Positions 1-18,600 of a DNA stretch of 64,000 nucleotides are shown here, one piece after another. Each line of letters starts with the position of its first letter. The stretch's first letter is position 1. The notes under the pieces were generated by a model. It ran no database searches. It was not told the origin of the DNA and saw only the letters and a list, made by a program, of their open reading frames with translations. This DNA comes from Symbiodinium natans (Eukaryota > Sar > Dinophyceae > Suessiales > Symbiodiniaceae): positions 186,001 through 250,000 of the forward strand of contig CAJNDS010000005.1 of assembly GCA_905221605.1 (NCBI GenBank), given 5' to 3'. The position numbers and the translations under genes were made by a program.

Positions 1-940
1 TGCCCGGGAAAAGCTCGAGGAGTTGCCTCAACGAAGCGTTGCAGAAGCATGTCGAGCCAAGCCTGGGCTGTACCGGGCTCAGAACCCCCCCCCGGGTGTG
101 TGTGTGGAGCACATGCATGTTGCCAGGTGTTTGTACACTGAAATAGGATGATGGATGCATATGTGCATATTTGCACAGGCACATGTGTGAGAGGGGCCTT
201 CGGGGTCTGTTTGGCCACGTGGTTCCAGCTATTTTACCTGTGGTTCTAGCTAAGTTAGCTGTTTCAAGAGCACATGAGTTTAACGACAAATAAAGTGTCT
301 GACGTTGAGCTTGTCGTTGTCGGCAAAATAGACAATGAAATGGGGTGAGGGATCAGCCAGCGCGGCCCATGTTTTTTTGAAATCACAGCAGACAACATCA
401 GAAGCTAAAGCAAATAACCCATCTGATCAGCAGGTAACACTTCGAAAAAGCCATTAGTTTTCGTCCACATAGAGCATAGAGTCAGTCCAACAGAAACCAA
501 CAGAATAAGAAAATTAGCATATCTTGAGTGTTTGATTGAAATTGTCTGATTTGTTCTTCTGTACTTTAGAGTTAGATGTTTTGGTCAACTTTCGTTTCTG
601 TGTTATTGGCTTCAAACGTGTTGCAGGTTAAGGTTGTTTTGTCCAGTGAGGGATCAGCCAGCCACGCGCGTCACCTTCAACATTTGTCAGTATTTGAAGT
701 CACCATAGACTGGAACTAACTAAGCTAGTTGCCAACCTGCAGCTACCACGAAGGCCAGCTGCGATTCATGTGTCACAAGAACATTGGTGTAGATTCGTGT
801 ATTGCACCTAGGCTTCAATGCAGCCATTGCTGCTTGCCGGTCATGCTGGACCCTGCCGCTGCAGCTGCTGGCAGAGCTGCATAAAGCGCAGGCTGGGCAC
901 TGCGTAGCCGAGCGCGACTTGTTCTGCATTTGATGCAAGT
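1..940. other. No gene recognised
   Basis: I see no supported exon here. The stretch holds a short GT run near 100-115 and AT-richer sequence near 380-640. The phrase GAGGGATCAGCCAG occurs twice (about 348 and 649), so a degenerate repeat is possible. Confidence 0.4.
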
Positions 941-944
941 GCTG

Positions 945-1596
945 TCAGGTGAAGCCCGACCTGGTCAGCTGCAACGCAGCAATTGCCACAGACACAGTCG
1001 CAGGAAGGCACCGAGACTGTTGGATGGGCAGACTTGAGATGATCTGGAGTGCACGGATGTAGTGCTGCTTGCTTGCAGAGGGCCACTTCTACGTGGACCA
1101 CGGCTGTCCATCTGCTGACATGCTCCATGGGCTTGGGTCTGCAGTTGCGGCAGGTCTCCTTTTGTGCCCTTTGGCTTCTTAGATGAGTGGGAAGTTTACA
1201 AGTTGCTTTGAAGGCAGGTGCAGGTTCTGTGCATGAGTGTTTGGACACAGGCAGCCATCAATGCCTGTACATCCGAGTGGAAGCGTGGGCCTCGGAGGCT
1301 CTACAAATCTATCTCCTTAATGTGCAAGTACATATACAGACATATTTATGATATTGGTGTACCAAGTTGCCCCGCTCTGCCTCTGCTCTCCTCTGAGCCC
1401 CACTTGGAAGCCCAGGCAAGCTGTTGCTTTGCTCCGTGGAGCACTGGACTTCCAGCTTGCGCTCGACCACAGGATGATGACTGCAGCCCTCATGGCCTCT
1501 GGCTTGAGTTGGAAGTTGGCACTGCGCATTTGGGCCGATGTCCGCCTCAGCATGCGGCCTGATGTGCTATGCCACTGGGCCGCAGGTTTCGGATGA
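945..1596 (+). CDS. PPR protein exons, N-terminal block (fragmentary)
   Basis: These look like exons of a pentatricopeptide-repeat protein, a family of helical-repeat proteins that bind organelle RNA. An AG|G acceptor at about 951 opens the phrase VKPDLVSCNAAIA, which is the classic start of a PPR helix pair. A second block, about 1480-1596, reads as MTAALMASGLSWKLALRIW followed by an Arg-Pro-Asp-Val segment, again PPR-like. The first methionine and the exon joins between blocks are not resolved. The blocks at 2.7, 3.4-4.6 and 5.5-6.3 kb on the same strand are probably the same gene, but they could be two neighbouring PPR genes. Confidence 0.6.
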
Positions 1597-1689
1597 GCCT
1601 CGTGTAGTACTTGTCAAGGCTTCCCTGCTCCTGCTGCATGCTGCCCATTCCTCAATCCTACAACCTGAACCTCTAAAAGCTTGTAACTG

Positions 1690-2075
1690 ACTGGAGTGCC
1701 AACCCCCACAGAAGCCCAAGAGCATCCCGCACAGAGTCCTGCAACCCTAGCGAATTCCGCAAAGAGCCCCCAAAACTTCTTGGAAAGCCCAACTCCAGAG
1801 AATCCCGCAGACAGTCCCGCCGAGTACGCTTAGAGTGCCCACCCGCTGAATCCCGTCGAGCGTCACCTGAAGGGCACAGGCAATGCAGTAGAAAGTTTCA
1901 CCGAGTATCCCTAGTTAGAGTGCCCACCCTCAGAGAATCCCGACAAGCCCTTCTCCAGTTCATCCCACAAAGAATCCCGACAAGTAGCCCAGGAGTGCCC
2001 ACCCTCAGAGAATTCTGTTCGGAGAATCCCGCCCAGCACTGTATCCCTGGAATGCCCACCCACAACAAAAACCGT
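1690..2075. repeat. Diverged tandem repeat (GAGTGCCCACC unit)
   Basis: The phrase GAGTGCCCACCC followed by GAATCCCG recurs at about 1833, 1918 and 1993, with weaker copies near 1698 and 2050. Spacing is roughly 57-85 bases and the copies differ a good deal, so this is an old or loosely kept minisatellite. It lies between PPR-like exon blocks and is probably intronic. Open frames here are by-products of the repeat. Confidence 0.5.
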
Positions 2076-2697
2076 TCCGAGGGCGGTTGCCGGGAAAAGC
2101 AGCACGATAGAACCCTGCCGCAAAGTAGAATTGTTTCCTGTCCGAAACTCGCAGAAAGGCACCCACATTGATTGTCTTTAGGGTGCGCATGATTGAAGTT
2201 AGTATGGTTTGTTTGCTTGCTTGTTTGTTTCTGTGTGGGGGGTTTGGCATTTCTTGATTGTGCTGCCCAACAAAGACCATCACATCTGCTGTGAAGCAGT
2301 CAGGGACACTTGTTTGTGTACCTGAAGTCGATGCTTGTAGCAATCTTGAAATCTACGCCGTGCAATGGAGCATCATCATCGCTGTTGTTAATGTAGTGAA
2401 GCAAGTCTTATCTTCCTGGAGCAAGCGGGCCGCCATACGTGCAGCAATGGTGCAGAGCAGCACAGCATGACCCGGTAGGTGTGGAACAAGTTATGGTGCA
2501 GCGGCCTGCGCATCACAGCACAGATCATCACGGCCACACCACACATCATTCATCCCCTACTACATCGACCTTCTGCTCCTCTCGACTAACCTTTACACTA
2601 CACGCAGTACTGTATACATTAGCATCTACAAATCTGCAAGTTTCAACACTACTCGATTTCAAAAACAAGTGTGTGACTGGCGGTGCTACACGTTGTG

Positions 2698-2820
2698 CTG
2701 GCCGTACAACCGAATGCAACTTAGGCCTCAACAGCGTGCTCAAAGCATGTACAAGCAGCAAGTCCTGGCATGCTGCGGCACGCTGTCTGTACGAAGCGGT
2801 CGGCTGCTTGGTGGCAGACA
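2698..2820 (+). CDS. PPR-like exon
   Basis: After an AG|G acceptor near 2724 the + strand reads LNSVLKACTSSKSWHAAARC, matching the first helix and loop of a PPR motif. The frame stays open to 2972, but the part after about 2820 loses the pattern and probably runs into an intron. It sits between the PPR blocks at 0.95-1.6 kb and 3.4-4.6 kb, which supports membership of the same gene. Confidence 0.5.
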
Positions 2821-3089
2821 GCAAGACGGTTGGTTCCAAGTGTAGCAAGCCGAAAGACTCGGCCCGTGGGCCCACTGTGTGGAAGGGTTTTAGGCAGTCA
2901 TGGAATTCCAGTCCCGAAAGTAACAGATTAGAACACCGAGGCCTTCGTCTGAAGTTTGACGTCCCCAGCTAAGTTGCTTGTTGCGGCTACGGCTGCTCAG
3001 ATGGGGCGCACTTTGGTGTGTGCACGGCATTCCCTCCCCTCCCCTCCCGTCACTCCTCCAGTCCTCGAGGCCCAATCTCAAACCCAACG

Positions 3090-3246
3090 AAGCCTGAAAC
3101 CCTTGAAGCCTTAAACCCTAAACCCCACAACCACACCATCGGGGGAGGGGGACCATGGCGGGGCGCCCTGATCATGGTGTCCTTTTCGGGATAGTCGTAC
3201 TAGAAAAACCCACTTCACATGGATGAACTCGCCCCCCTCCCTCCCC

Positions 3247-3281
<35 letters not shown>
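3090..3281. repeat. Telomere-like fragment and 34-base poly-C tract
   Basis: Positions 3096-3125 carry CCTTAAACCCTAAACCCC-like sequence, a short internal telomere-type fragment. At 3248-3281 there is an uninterrupted run of about 34 cytosines. Both lie between PPR exons, most likely in an intron. Confidence 0.8.
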
Positions 3282-3396
3282 ACACACATCACATCGCATT
3301 CTTGCTCGGCGAACGGCGTCCCACGCGAGTTTTGCACATGGCACTTGAATGGTTGAAGCTTTGTGCATCTGGCGAGACCGGAGCTGCTCAGGAGAT

Positions 3397-4570
3397 GTCC
3401 TTCAACACGGTTGCGGGCCAGAGCCTTAGGCCGATGGGCAAAGGCTCGTGGCAGTCTGCTGACGTCAGAAACAACTCAGGTCTCAAGTCATTGGAAGCTA
3501 TAGGGAGCTCCTGCATGCGGGCTTGTGCGGCTGGCCCAGGTGCCTGCAATGATGCTGGTCATTGGAAGCTTGCATTGGCAATTCTGAGCAGCCTTTTGGT
3601 CGCAGAGCATCCATAAAGCCGTATAAAGCCATTCAGCTGCGGGAGGATGGGAGGATGGTAAAAGGAATCAGATTTTGCGGGACTCTGCTAGCATCTGGGG
3701 GGCCATCTGGTAGGTATGACTGCCTACGCTGTCGACCTTAGCCGTGTGAGCTGGAACACGGCCATTGCGTCTTGCCAGCTCTGCAGCCAATGGCAACTCG
3801 CGCTGTCGATCGTGCTGACGATGCAGGACACTTCAGCTGAAGTTTGCCAGACAAGTGTTCTTGAGTCTTGAGTTCGGATCAGCGTCCATTCCGTCCGACT
3901 TGCCAGCAGTGGAGGGAGAGCAAAAGGTAGTATTCAAGTAGCAATCGTAGTCTCATAGCAGGATAGTGGCATAGCGGTAGTTGTCGGAGTCGGAAGGGGA
4001 GGGGCTTGGCTCTGGGCAGAGCACCTGGGTTCGGAAGTTCTTCAGATTGATCCGGATGAAGTCAGGACAAGTCTGTTCGGCCCGATTCGGCGAGCTTTGC
4101 TTCGGCAATTTGCTGCTGTGCAGGGAAGCAGTGGCGATGGGCGCTGCGTCTCTGGCACATGCTTCGAGAGACTCAGCAGCATGTGTTAAAGAAGGCTATT
4201 CTAATGTTCGAGGGCAGAAAGCTGCCAAAGTCACACAGTACATCGCAGCGCGTGTTGCAGCTAAGGATGAAAAGACATCGCCCAATCAGATTTGCTTGAA
4301 CAGCTTCATCAATGTGTTTGAGAAGAGCTCGAGCTGGAAGCATGCAGTTGAGACGTTGAGGGCTATGCCATTGCACATGCTGACGGCAGATGATGCAAGC
4401 GAGCTCCCCAGATTCCAAGCATTCTTCAGTGCGAACCCTGCCGCATCTTGCAGTTGATGCATGACGAAATTCAGCAGTCTCAAGGCTACAATTCAGCAGT
4501 TGCAGCATGCCAGCGAAGACTGCAGTGGCATCGTGTCCTGTGGACTTTCCATCACATGGACAAGAGTCCG
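3397..4570 (+). CDS. PPR protein exons, central block
   Basis: Four PPR-like segments follow each other on the + strand. At about 3394-3600 the frame reads EMSFNTVAGQ and later NDAGHWKLALAILSSLL. At 3746-3832 it reads VSWNTAIASCQLCSQWQLAL, a near-perfect PPR helix pair. At about 4250-4400 there is QICLNSFINVFEKSSSWKHA followed by VETLRAMP. At about 4484-4562 it reads YNSAVAACQRRLQWHRVL. The frames change between blocks, as expected if introns separate them; the acceptor before DEKTSPNQ (about 4247) fits AG|G. In dinoflagellates such proteins are expected to act on plastid or mitochondrial RNA; that role is inferred from the family. Confidence 0.72.
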
Positions 4571-4639
4571 CTGCCCAGAGTTACGGAGAACTCGGGTGCT
4601 TTCTTTCTGCGAACACCATGCGTTCGTTCAGCATAGCTT

Positions 4640-5535
4640 TGGGTTGCACAAGCCCCAAGCCTAGCACACACTAACGCATGCGACAGTAAGATTTCAGAAA
4701 CCCTGTTGCTGCCTCTTTCCGGTTGTAGGTGTCAGAGAGAACTGGCAGCTTGAGCTCAGTCTGCTAAACAGCCGAAGCTCGCATCAGGGCTGTGAGGCTG
4801 TGGGGCCGGGCATTCACAGTAGTTAAAATTACGGTACTCGGTGCTCACGGGAGACCTGCCGCAGAGTTCCTGAGCAGTGAAACAATCGGCCACAGTCAGT
4901 AGCACTCAGACCGTATTACAAAACTAGCTGGATGAGTAGCCGTGTAGACAACTAGGGTCAATGGGTCAGTACGGACTACAAAGCTCGAATCTAGAAACTC
5001 GTGTGCAGAGGGCGCCCGACACATTCGCACCACACGATACATGGTTGGCACGCCTGCGAACCTCCATTGCGCAAAGTCCAACAGACAATCACACGCATGC
5101 TCGCACCAAAGGGGGTATTCCATTCCTCCTCCACTCATCAAGCAGTGATGGGACAGGACCACTTTTTACTTCTACCTTGCCAGCAAGGCCAGGCAGACCA
5201 CGCTTACCTCCGAAAACCCACTTCACCCGGTGGCATTCCCCGGTCTCCCATGGCTGGATTGCCTTGCGTAAGGCAGTGTCTCACTGAAGGACCACCGTTG
5301 ACAAGGGATCTGCCATCAGATAGGGTCCCGCCTGGCACTGACTGGGGATGGCAGTGTGCGACTCAACAATCGGTGGCACGTATTTGCACAATGTCTGTAA
5401 TTGTGAACCTGATACTCGTTTGCCGGCCCCCTCCCCTGCAACATTCTCGGGCAACACGGAGTGTTGAGGTGGCATGGGTACAAAAGTTGATCGCATCATG
5501 CCGTTGGGGAACGTGTCGCATAAGGTCTCCTGGAT
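4640..5535. other. No clear exon between PPR blocks
   Basis: I see no recognisable motif here. Several open frames of 80-180 codons overlap on both strands without PPR signatures, so I treat the stretch as intron or spacer. Confidence 0.35.
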
Positions 5536-5538
5536 GAG

Positions 5539-6290
5539 GTCACCTATAACGAGGCCGTCTCTGCTGCGAAGCATGCTGCTGACTGGCCGATGGCGCTGGC
5601 ACTTCTGCAGCAGATGCCGCTTCGACAGATAGTAATGGAAGACTGGCATCTTTCAGAGGCTTTGCAGGTAACGGAAGGTGAGCAGTTTGTTGTCGAACTC
5701 CAGAAGTTTACCTTGCGACTCCGCCGCGCATGCCGAAGGAAGTTATCGCGCCTCCAGCCGTTCGCTCTAACTCACGAAGCTGCTGTGACCAGCTGCCTGG
5801 ATCATGCGCAGGCCATTGCAGCAAGAACCCTTCTGGAGGACTCGGGCAAACACGGAAAATGGAATAAGCAACTGGATAGGACCCTCGTAGATGTAGAAGA
5901 GCCAACGTTGACCAAAGACTTGCAGGCCCTTGCATTGACTCTGAGAGCCAGGAGACTGGGGTGCAATGGCTCAACATCCTGGCTCGTTCAAGGCCCTAGA
6001 CGGAAGCTGAATGAGTGCATGCTCCTCATGCTCTCTGGACTCCAGCGCAGCCGTGGCAAGCTCCCGCTGGTGCGCACTGGTGCGGCGATCTTGCGAAAGT
6101 GAACATCCATGACGGGCTTCCATGGCGACCCACGCAACTCCCACTGGTTGGACCTGGATCTTCTGCAGTCTGCTTTGAGTGCGCAGCAGACGCTGCGTCT
6201 CAGCACAGCTTTCACCTCGTCTCTGTCATGGGCACTGCATCTGTCGGTGCTTCTCTGCTGTTGAGGGCTTGTAGGAAACTCTTGGACTCT
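5539..6290 (+). CDS. PPR protein exons, C-terminal block
   Basis: An AG|G acceptor at 5538/5539 opens VTYNEAVSAAKHAADWPMAL followed by ALLQQMPL, a clear PPR motif. The next stretch (about 5640-6100) contains helical segments such as AVTSCLDHAQAIAARTLLED and an open frame ending at a stop at 6102. At about 6120-6280 another frame reads NSHWLDLDLLQSALSAQQTL; its position after the last repeat recalls the Smr-like ends of some PPR proteins, but I cannot confirm that domain. The downstream protease gene starts about 700 bases later. Confidence 0.62.
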
Positions 6291-6972
6291 TAGGTCGCAG
6301 ACAAACACAAGCGTGTGAGTGAAAATGTCCTGCCGACAACCTGTAGAGCCCAAGACGATTGAACTTGACCTCTGAAAATACAGGAGAAGAGACTAAAAAT
6401 AGAGAAGTGAGACGTCCAAGGCATGCAGGAGGAGTGGGAGTTTGCTAGCTTGCTCGGTCGATGGGTATCGCGATTTCAGTGAATGCGTTGCTGCCTTGGC
6501 TCACTGCTCAGGGCTCAGCCGTAGCCCCTTCCTCCGATACCGAATTCCCGCTTGTTCCGTTACTTACCATCACTACATCATGCGGCTTGGATGCAAGTCG
6601 ATGCAAGCTCCGCTGAGAATCTGCCACATCCGGTCCGGGTCTTGTGAGGCTTCCTTCAACTTGCAGGCCTGGAAGCCGATCTGTTGGCTCAGTGTGCTCT
6701 CGTTTAGCTTTTGATGCCTGCAAATTGACAAAGGGCATGTAAAGGGAATCCAGGAGTGGCAAAGTACAAGCGTGCGCGAGTTGCCACCTGTCACCAGGAT
6801 ATCCCCAGCACTGGGGGTCTCTGTCTGCCTTGCAGCCTCGGTTACTGGTAGGAGAAGCACCGTCGAAGCTGCGGATCTTGCAACATCAGCAGCCATGATT
6901 CCGTGATGCCAGGTGCCATTGCCCTTCTGCTACAGACCTCAACGGAGCCTCGGCGAAGTGTGTTTTTTGCTC

Positions 6973-12696
<5,724 letters not shown>

Positions 12697-12699
12697 CGC

Positions 12700-14280
12700 A
12701 CAGAAACGGAAAAGTTCCTGTCTGCTGAGATGTCCCACCCGAGCAGTGTCTTTGACGGTGCCTGCTGAAATTTCGATCGTGACCGCAGTGCAGAATGCTG
12801 TTGTGAACCACAGCATACCTCGTCCGTCGCAGTCAGGAGCACCATTGCCTCGAGCCAAGACATTAGGTATTCAGTCGTGGTTGAGAAGTTCAGCAGCCTC
12901 TGGCTATAGTAGGCCTTATGGCGTTTGCCCCTTTGTGATCAATCTTCTTGAACACGGGCAGCAGGCTGAATGCGAACTAGTAGCACTACTAAGGTCACCG
13001 CCTGTAGAGGCCGGCTGATCAGCCATACTGCGCGCATGCTGCATCTTCAGTTCTCGCCATTGCAGGTGGTGGGATGACATGCTGGTTTTTTCCTGAGGCG
13101 ACAGACATGTCCGCAGTGACGTTCATACTCAGAAGAACAAGCACACATTTGAGCAGGTAGCAGGCTCATTCGCGCATTGCATGCATAAGAAGCACATCCT
13201 CCAAGAGCGATGCGCGAAGTAGCGCTTTCTCTGACTGGAGCAAGCTAAGCGGCAGCGGAGCGGGTGCCTGCATCAGGATATGTTGGGAAGTGGGCTCGTG
13301 TGGTGAGTTAAGGAGTGTCGACGCCAGCGTCGGCTCAAGAACTTTGGGCCAGATAGACGAAGTCAGACTGCATGAGCCGACCAGCATCAAGACTTGAGTT
13401 GATCCACCCCCCCCCCCTCGCCACCCACCCAGCATGTTCTACCCACGCCACGCGAACTCGTCCGTAGCCACCAGCAAGATTCCTGATCTATTGGATCGCT
13501 GGACATTCGTTTATTGAAACATGTACATGTACATATTTTCACTCAAGGCACCATGACATGACGATCATGCATTGACATCGCCTCGTGCCATGCGAACTGT
13601 AACGCGACTAGCAACCGCGCACGCCAAGCATGTCGCTCGGTGCATCCTTGCTGTACTGGCTTTGCATCACACGCACGAACTAGTAGCACTGGACCCATTG
13701 CTTCCGACAGCTCAGGAACATGCTGCTTGGGACTGTAGCTCAGTCCTAAGAAGACTGGCAATCTTCGTACGGCACTTCCAACGTCACCTGAACGAAAAGG
13801 ACCTTCAGGGAACCAGCGTCATTTTTTTTTGCACACTGTTTCCTGTCCGTGCACTGCCCTGATCCAGGATGTGCATGAGGACTGTATCCTGGCACTGCAT
13901 AGCCTCCTCAAAGTTCCGGCTGTGGCGCTCATGCTGCCCATGCCGCTCTCTGACGCTTCGCAGAGGGCGCTTCGTGACATCGAGCAAGCAGGCGTCATGC
14001 GGAACTGCCCAGTAGCAAGCTCCTGCAATGCTTGCTTCGGCACGATGTTCACCAGGTGCCGAAATTGCCGTCGTGGCTGAGACGAGTTTCTGGGACAGCC
14101 CGAGGATGCTCTATATCTTGAAAGCGGCACAGGTCCGCCTCACCTGAGATGTCACTCCAGGTTTTGGCGTTTGCGCGAGCCCCTTGAAGGTCACAACTCA
14201 AAGTCCAGTTCTGCAGCTGCAAAATATCCTTGAGGCCGCGTGGCGTCGTCCCTTTCTCTTTTCGAATGTGGTTGAGCATT
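12700..14280. other. No gene recognised; one Cys-rich stretch
   Basis: No confident exon. At about 13,998-14,075 a + frame is cysteine-rich (CPVASSCNACFGTMFTRC then RNC), which might be an exon of the membrane-protein region that follows. Other open frames show no motif. A short poly-C run lies at about 13,407-13,418. Confidence 0.3.
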
Positions 14281-14289
14281 GCGCATGTC

Positions 14290-17200
14290 GCATCGCAGGT
14301 GGCTACTCAAGCAACGCTGCCTGTAAAGCCGGCTGACGGGCCGTGGCTGTGGGGTTTGCACGAGCCAGCTACTTCGCTGAACGAAGCCTTTGACAAAATC
14401 CTTTCACCTCACCCTGCTCAGACTTTTTCTTGCTGTTGGCATTCCTTGTCTCCTCAAGGATGTCTCAGCAGCGCTGCTCATCTGCGAGGCCGGGATGAAA
14501 GGATGACATGGGCAGCCTAGGTATCACAGTGGTATACAGTAGCATTGAGAAGAGCAGGCGGTTGCATGTGTGTTGGCACAGCTTTTGGCGCATCCTTTGG
14601 AAAACGCCCTTGACAAAACCTGGGTGAAGCTTTCGACAAGGCCCTGGACGACACAGAATCGCTCCTGGCTTGCATGCTGATGCTTTTGTGAGTTTGTGAG
14701 TTTGTGATGTGGCATTGTTTTGCTGCATGCGTAGTTCTTTTGGGAATCTAGCCGCTAGTAAATTTTGCTTTGACGAGCTGCAGCTGCAGATGCATGCCCT
14801 TGCACGGAGTCTCGATGAGTAGGGAGACTGCCTTCATATGAGAGACAGGGAACTATGACTTTGTCTTCGAACTGCGCCGAAAGTCCGAAACCAGAGCACT
14901 AGAAAATTGAAAGAGCTCAGGGGTGACTCGCACCTTTTCGGGTTGCCGTTCGAGTCCCCTGCCCCGACTTCTGGCCTCAGTACGGAGCAGACTGACACGG
15001 AGAAATGTTTGTTGTGATACAGTGCAACAGCAGGTGCTTCTCACAGTGCCGGTTAACTCGATGTGCAGTGAAGCATGCCCTTGCAGCGTAGTGAACATGT
15101 CACGTCGATTTCTCAAGCAGCCCTTCATCACGATACCTTCCGCAAGAGCGCTGCCATCAACAGTTGTTCTCTCATTTCTAGCAAGTTACCCGGTGTTCTC
15201 TCAGCTAAGTTGCTTCTGGCGCACCCTGCGCAACGTGCGTATCCTGACGCCCCTCTGCTTGGAAGAGCAGCTGCGACATGTCAGGGATCAGTATGCCCCG
15301 TGCAAATCCTACATCCTGGCTTGGATGAATCTGTACGCACAGGGCATGTGGCCCTTGCTGTTGTTTTTTGTACCTTTCGCGCTCATCTTCGAAGAGAAGC
15401 CGGAGCAGCTGGGTGCATCCAGCTGGGAGTTCTACACGCTCCAGGCTGCATTTCCCGAAACCAGAGGCATTCCTGTTTTCAGATGTGTTTTTTTTGTAGG
15501 TTTTTTCAACGAATGAGGAATCATCACGCAAGCATTCAGGCTTGGTTTGCAACTGTCATGCAATGGCTTTTGCACCTTGCTCAGCTATGCTCAGCTCGGC
15601 GAGGCGGTTGTCGTCTGCTGGGCCGTTGTCATCATCGGTCGCAGCCGGAATCGCGCTCAGTTCCTCGAGACCTATGTGCCTGGAGAGGCCACAGGTTCGT
15701 TGAATGCGAGCAAGATCGCCGCTTCGCCGCTTTGCAAAATCGACTCGTTGGCTGTCTTAACCAGTAACCAGACGCCCCCCCCCCCCCCCTACTAGTAGCA
15801 TTAAGACCCCCCCCGAAACCCCCAAAGTGTTTTTAGTACTAAGGGGGGTTCTTCTCGCGACTGTCCGAACAAACAGCCCGTCCTTCTTGTAGCTTGCTGG
15901 GAGACCCTAAGCCAAGGACTGAGACGAACTTGAATCTTGAGGGTTCAGGTTTCTGCTTCAGGGCTTCCGACCCCCCCCCCTAACCCCCCGTAGTTCGGGA
16001 GAAGGTTTAATAGGGGCGGGTACACAATCTGGGGTGGAACTCTACAGCAAACTCCGAAAAGTTGGAACATCTTAATCCCCATTCCTCAAAGGTATACCGA
16101 AGGGAATCCCAGCTCTAATCTTCCGGAAACCATGTTCCAACTTGCATTCTTGCAGAGGTGTGGTGGAGGTTGGGTGCTAGTGTCTGCGATGTAGACTGCT
16201 GCACAAATGTTGAAGCTGCGCCAAGGAACAAGCACATTTTGAAGGAGATCATGTCGCAGACAGGATCAGGCGATGCTTTTTCCAGCGCACCCAATTTGAG
16301 CCTGGTGTTGCAAATAGCAGGTTACAGCACTTTGCAAGTGGCATGTTGTAAGTCGAGGGCGAAACGTATATGGTCGCAACAGCGCAGCACGTCAGCACAT
16401 CTGTGCTCGAGCGGCAAGACAAACGAACCATCAAAGACCGAGATCGTTTGCACAGGGAGCGTTTTTTGACCTGGAGCAGCCAGATATCAAAAGCATACAC
16501 GAGAGAGAAAGCCATAGCATTGTTACGCCTGGCGTGGGCATCGAGCTTGGCCTTAGTTTCAGGCCTGCCATATCCTCTCATTGTGGCGGTATGAGAGGTG
16601 GGATGTCAATAGCAACATGTCAAACCAGAATACCATGGATTTCCACGGGCCACAATCTCGATCATCGCCAAATCGGAAGCCATGGTTCCCCAGCCCAGAA
16701 CTTGCCAACTTTCAGACACAAACCCTCTTGCAGCCTATCATGTCCTATCACGATTCAGAACTGCGAGTTCCGCATTTCACTAGCTGGGCGATGGTTTCCT
16801 GCATCTCGGGCCTGGCCTCCTGCCTCCATGAGTCCCGAATCCGTACGGAATGAGACCCTGCTTCAAAATCACGTCCACTGGCCGCAAGACCAGTTCGTTC
16901 ATGCTGCCGCCGAATTGTCTTTCGATCTCGGAATCGCGGAAGCAAGGCGGAAGACGCAGGAAGGTCTCCGGGTTCAAGTTGCAGAAAAAGCGACGCCGTT
17001 AGGGAGTCGATGGGAGGCTTCGGCATCGCCTCACCGGCGAACGACCACGAGCACTCAGCAGTTTTTTGTGCAAGAAAGCGTGAGAATTGAGAATTGCAAT
17101 TCAGTACTGAGGACCCAAAATCCGGACTATCAGGCAGCGGCCCATCCCAAGCTTTGGGTAGCTTGGTGCATCATTCGGTCAGGCGAGGAGGATTGCAGAG

Positions 17201-18540
17201 TCGTGCTGACGTCAGACGAGCTTTCCTAATTGGAGCAGGGGTCTTGGGTGATTATCATATTATAAGAAAATGCGATCGTCTACTATAAAACTACTGAATA
17301 AACAGATAAATAAGTATTGCATATAGATACAGATGGTAAAGTACCTATTCGAAACTTCCCGACAGGCGTGGAAGGCCTCCTGTGCCTCACGCTCGCCGTC
17401 CTTTTTCTTCTCCTCACGATGGAGCTGAAGTTCCTCCTGCAGCTTGGCTTCGAAGAATCTTCGCGAGACTTCCAAGATTGGGAAATTGAAATGCACTGAG
17501 AGTGCGTGAGACTCAGGATATTTGAGTGGGGTGATTGCTACCAGTTGGGTTGCCATGACCCAGCCAAGAAGCATGGCTTCGCTGGCATACTGTCCATGAT
17601 TGCATGTGACATCCTCTTGGCATTGCTGATTGCTGTGGCCACGGGCGAGCTTTGCAAAGCATTTGCACGCAGCATTGCCAAGTGCCCTGGCTGAGAATGG
17701 TTGTGCGCGTGTACCTGGTGATGGCAGCATGGTATTCTGAAGGTACCGTTGATTCCTAGACGCCGCCAGCTGTTGTTTTCAGGAGCTGGAATTTTCGCAG
17801 CATGATCGTCCGGTTATTTGTGGAACACTTCACGGCCATCAGTATCGACATCATTGCTACCATTGGTGTGTTTTCTTTCCTGGCCTTTTCTTTCCTTCCC
17901 GAATGGGAAAAGACGCCGGAAACGGAATGGTGGGATTCTGCAAGCTGTACGGACTTCTGGGATTTCCAGGCATCCTGAATCCGAATTTATGTGGCGACAG
18001 TTCAGTGGTGCGGGGCATCTATGCGTCGTACCAGCTTTGGTTTATCGTTCAACATAACTATGGCCTAAATGTTGGCCCATTTGGCACCCGAAACTTTAAT
18101 CTCTTGTAACCCCCCCAAGAAACATGGTGCCTGTCAGCCCGCGGCACGAGAAGGCGGAATGACATCCTCAAAAAGCAATCTGAGGCCTGCCGTGCCATAC
18201 GAAGCTGCGCTGCTGATGATCCAGTTTGTTGCGCGGGCACCCTGTTCTGTGCACGGTCGAAACTGGACTTTTACAAGCGACGACCTCAGCATCGAGCCTC
18301 ATAGGAGGTTATTTCTTATCATCGCCATGTCTACCTCTGCTGTTTCTGGCATCCATTTTCGTCAGCAGTATTGGGCCGGAAATATGGAGAGCGCGACCGC
18401 TCCAAAGTCACAGTCAAAGCGGGTCATCATGAAGCGGCCGAGTTACTCCACAATAAGAGCTTGTTCCAGAAGGCTTTGGGACATGGGAGGGAATCCCCAA
18501 AACAGAGCTAACCTGCGGGCGAGGTTGGTTTTCGGGGGGT
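14290..18540 (+). CDS. Unidentified multi-pass membrane protein, exon cluster 1
   Basis: Several hydrophobic exons occur in order on the + strand. About 15,200-15,480 reads ILTPLCLEEQLRHVRDQYAP and then a membrane helix WPLLLFFVPFALIFEE. About 15,590-15,660 carries a second helix, GEAVVVCWAVVIIGRSRNR. About 17,580-17,690 has ILSMIACDILLALLIAVATG. The clearest exon is 17,783-17,969 (AG|G acceptor, GC donor, 62 codons), with helix IDIIATIGVFSFLAF followed by acidic, Trp-rich sequence. About 18,300-18,380 carries another helix. Exon joins are not resolved and I do not recognise the family; it could be a transporter, channel or receptor. A short Cys-containing exon near 14,300 (GYSSNAACK) could be an extracellular part. 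Confidence 0.45.
15770..16110. other. Poly-C rich, hairpin-forming spacer
   Basis: Runs of 8-13 C (15,775-15,790; 15,807-15,815; 15,970-15,980) alternate with short complementary G runs (around 15,842). No exon is seen. It is probably an intron of the membrane-protein region. Confidence 0.5.
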
Positions 18541-18600
18541 AGGGCGAAGCCCTTTTCTCGGCGCCTGCATTTCCAAGAAGCAAGCAACCTGGAGCATCAG

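Noticed and set aside
17260-17730. - strand frame with a coiled-coil-like stretch (LQEELQLHREEKKKDGERE)
   Set aside because: It is the antisense of a Leu/Phe-rich hydrophobic + frame. Antisense of such a segment naturally gives Lys/Glu-rich sequence, and all recognised genes are on +. I cannot fully exclude it.
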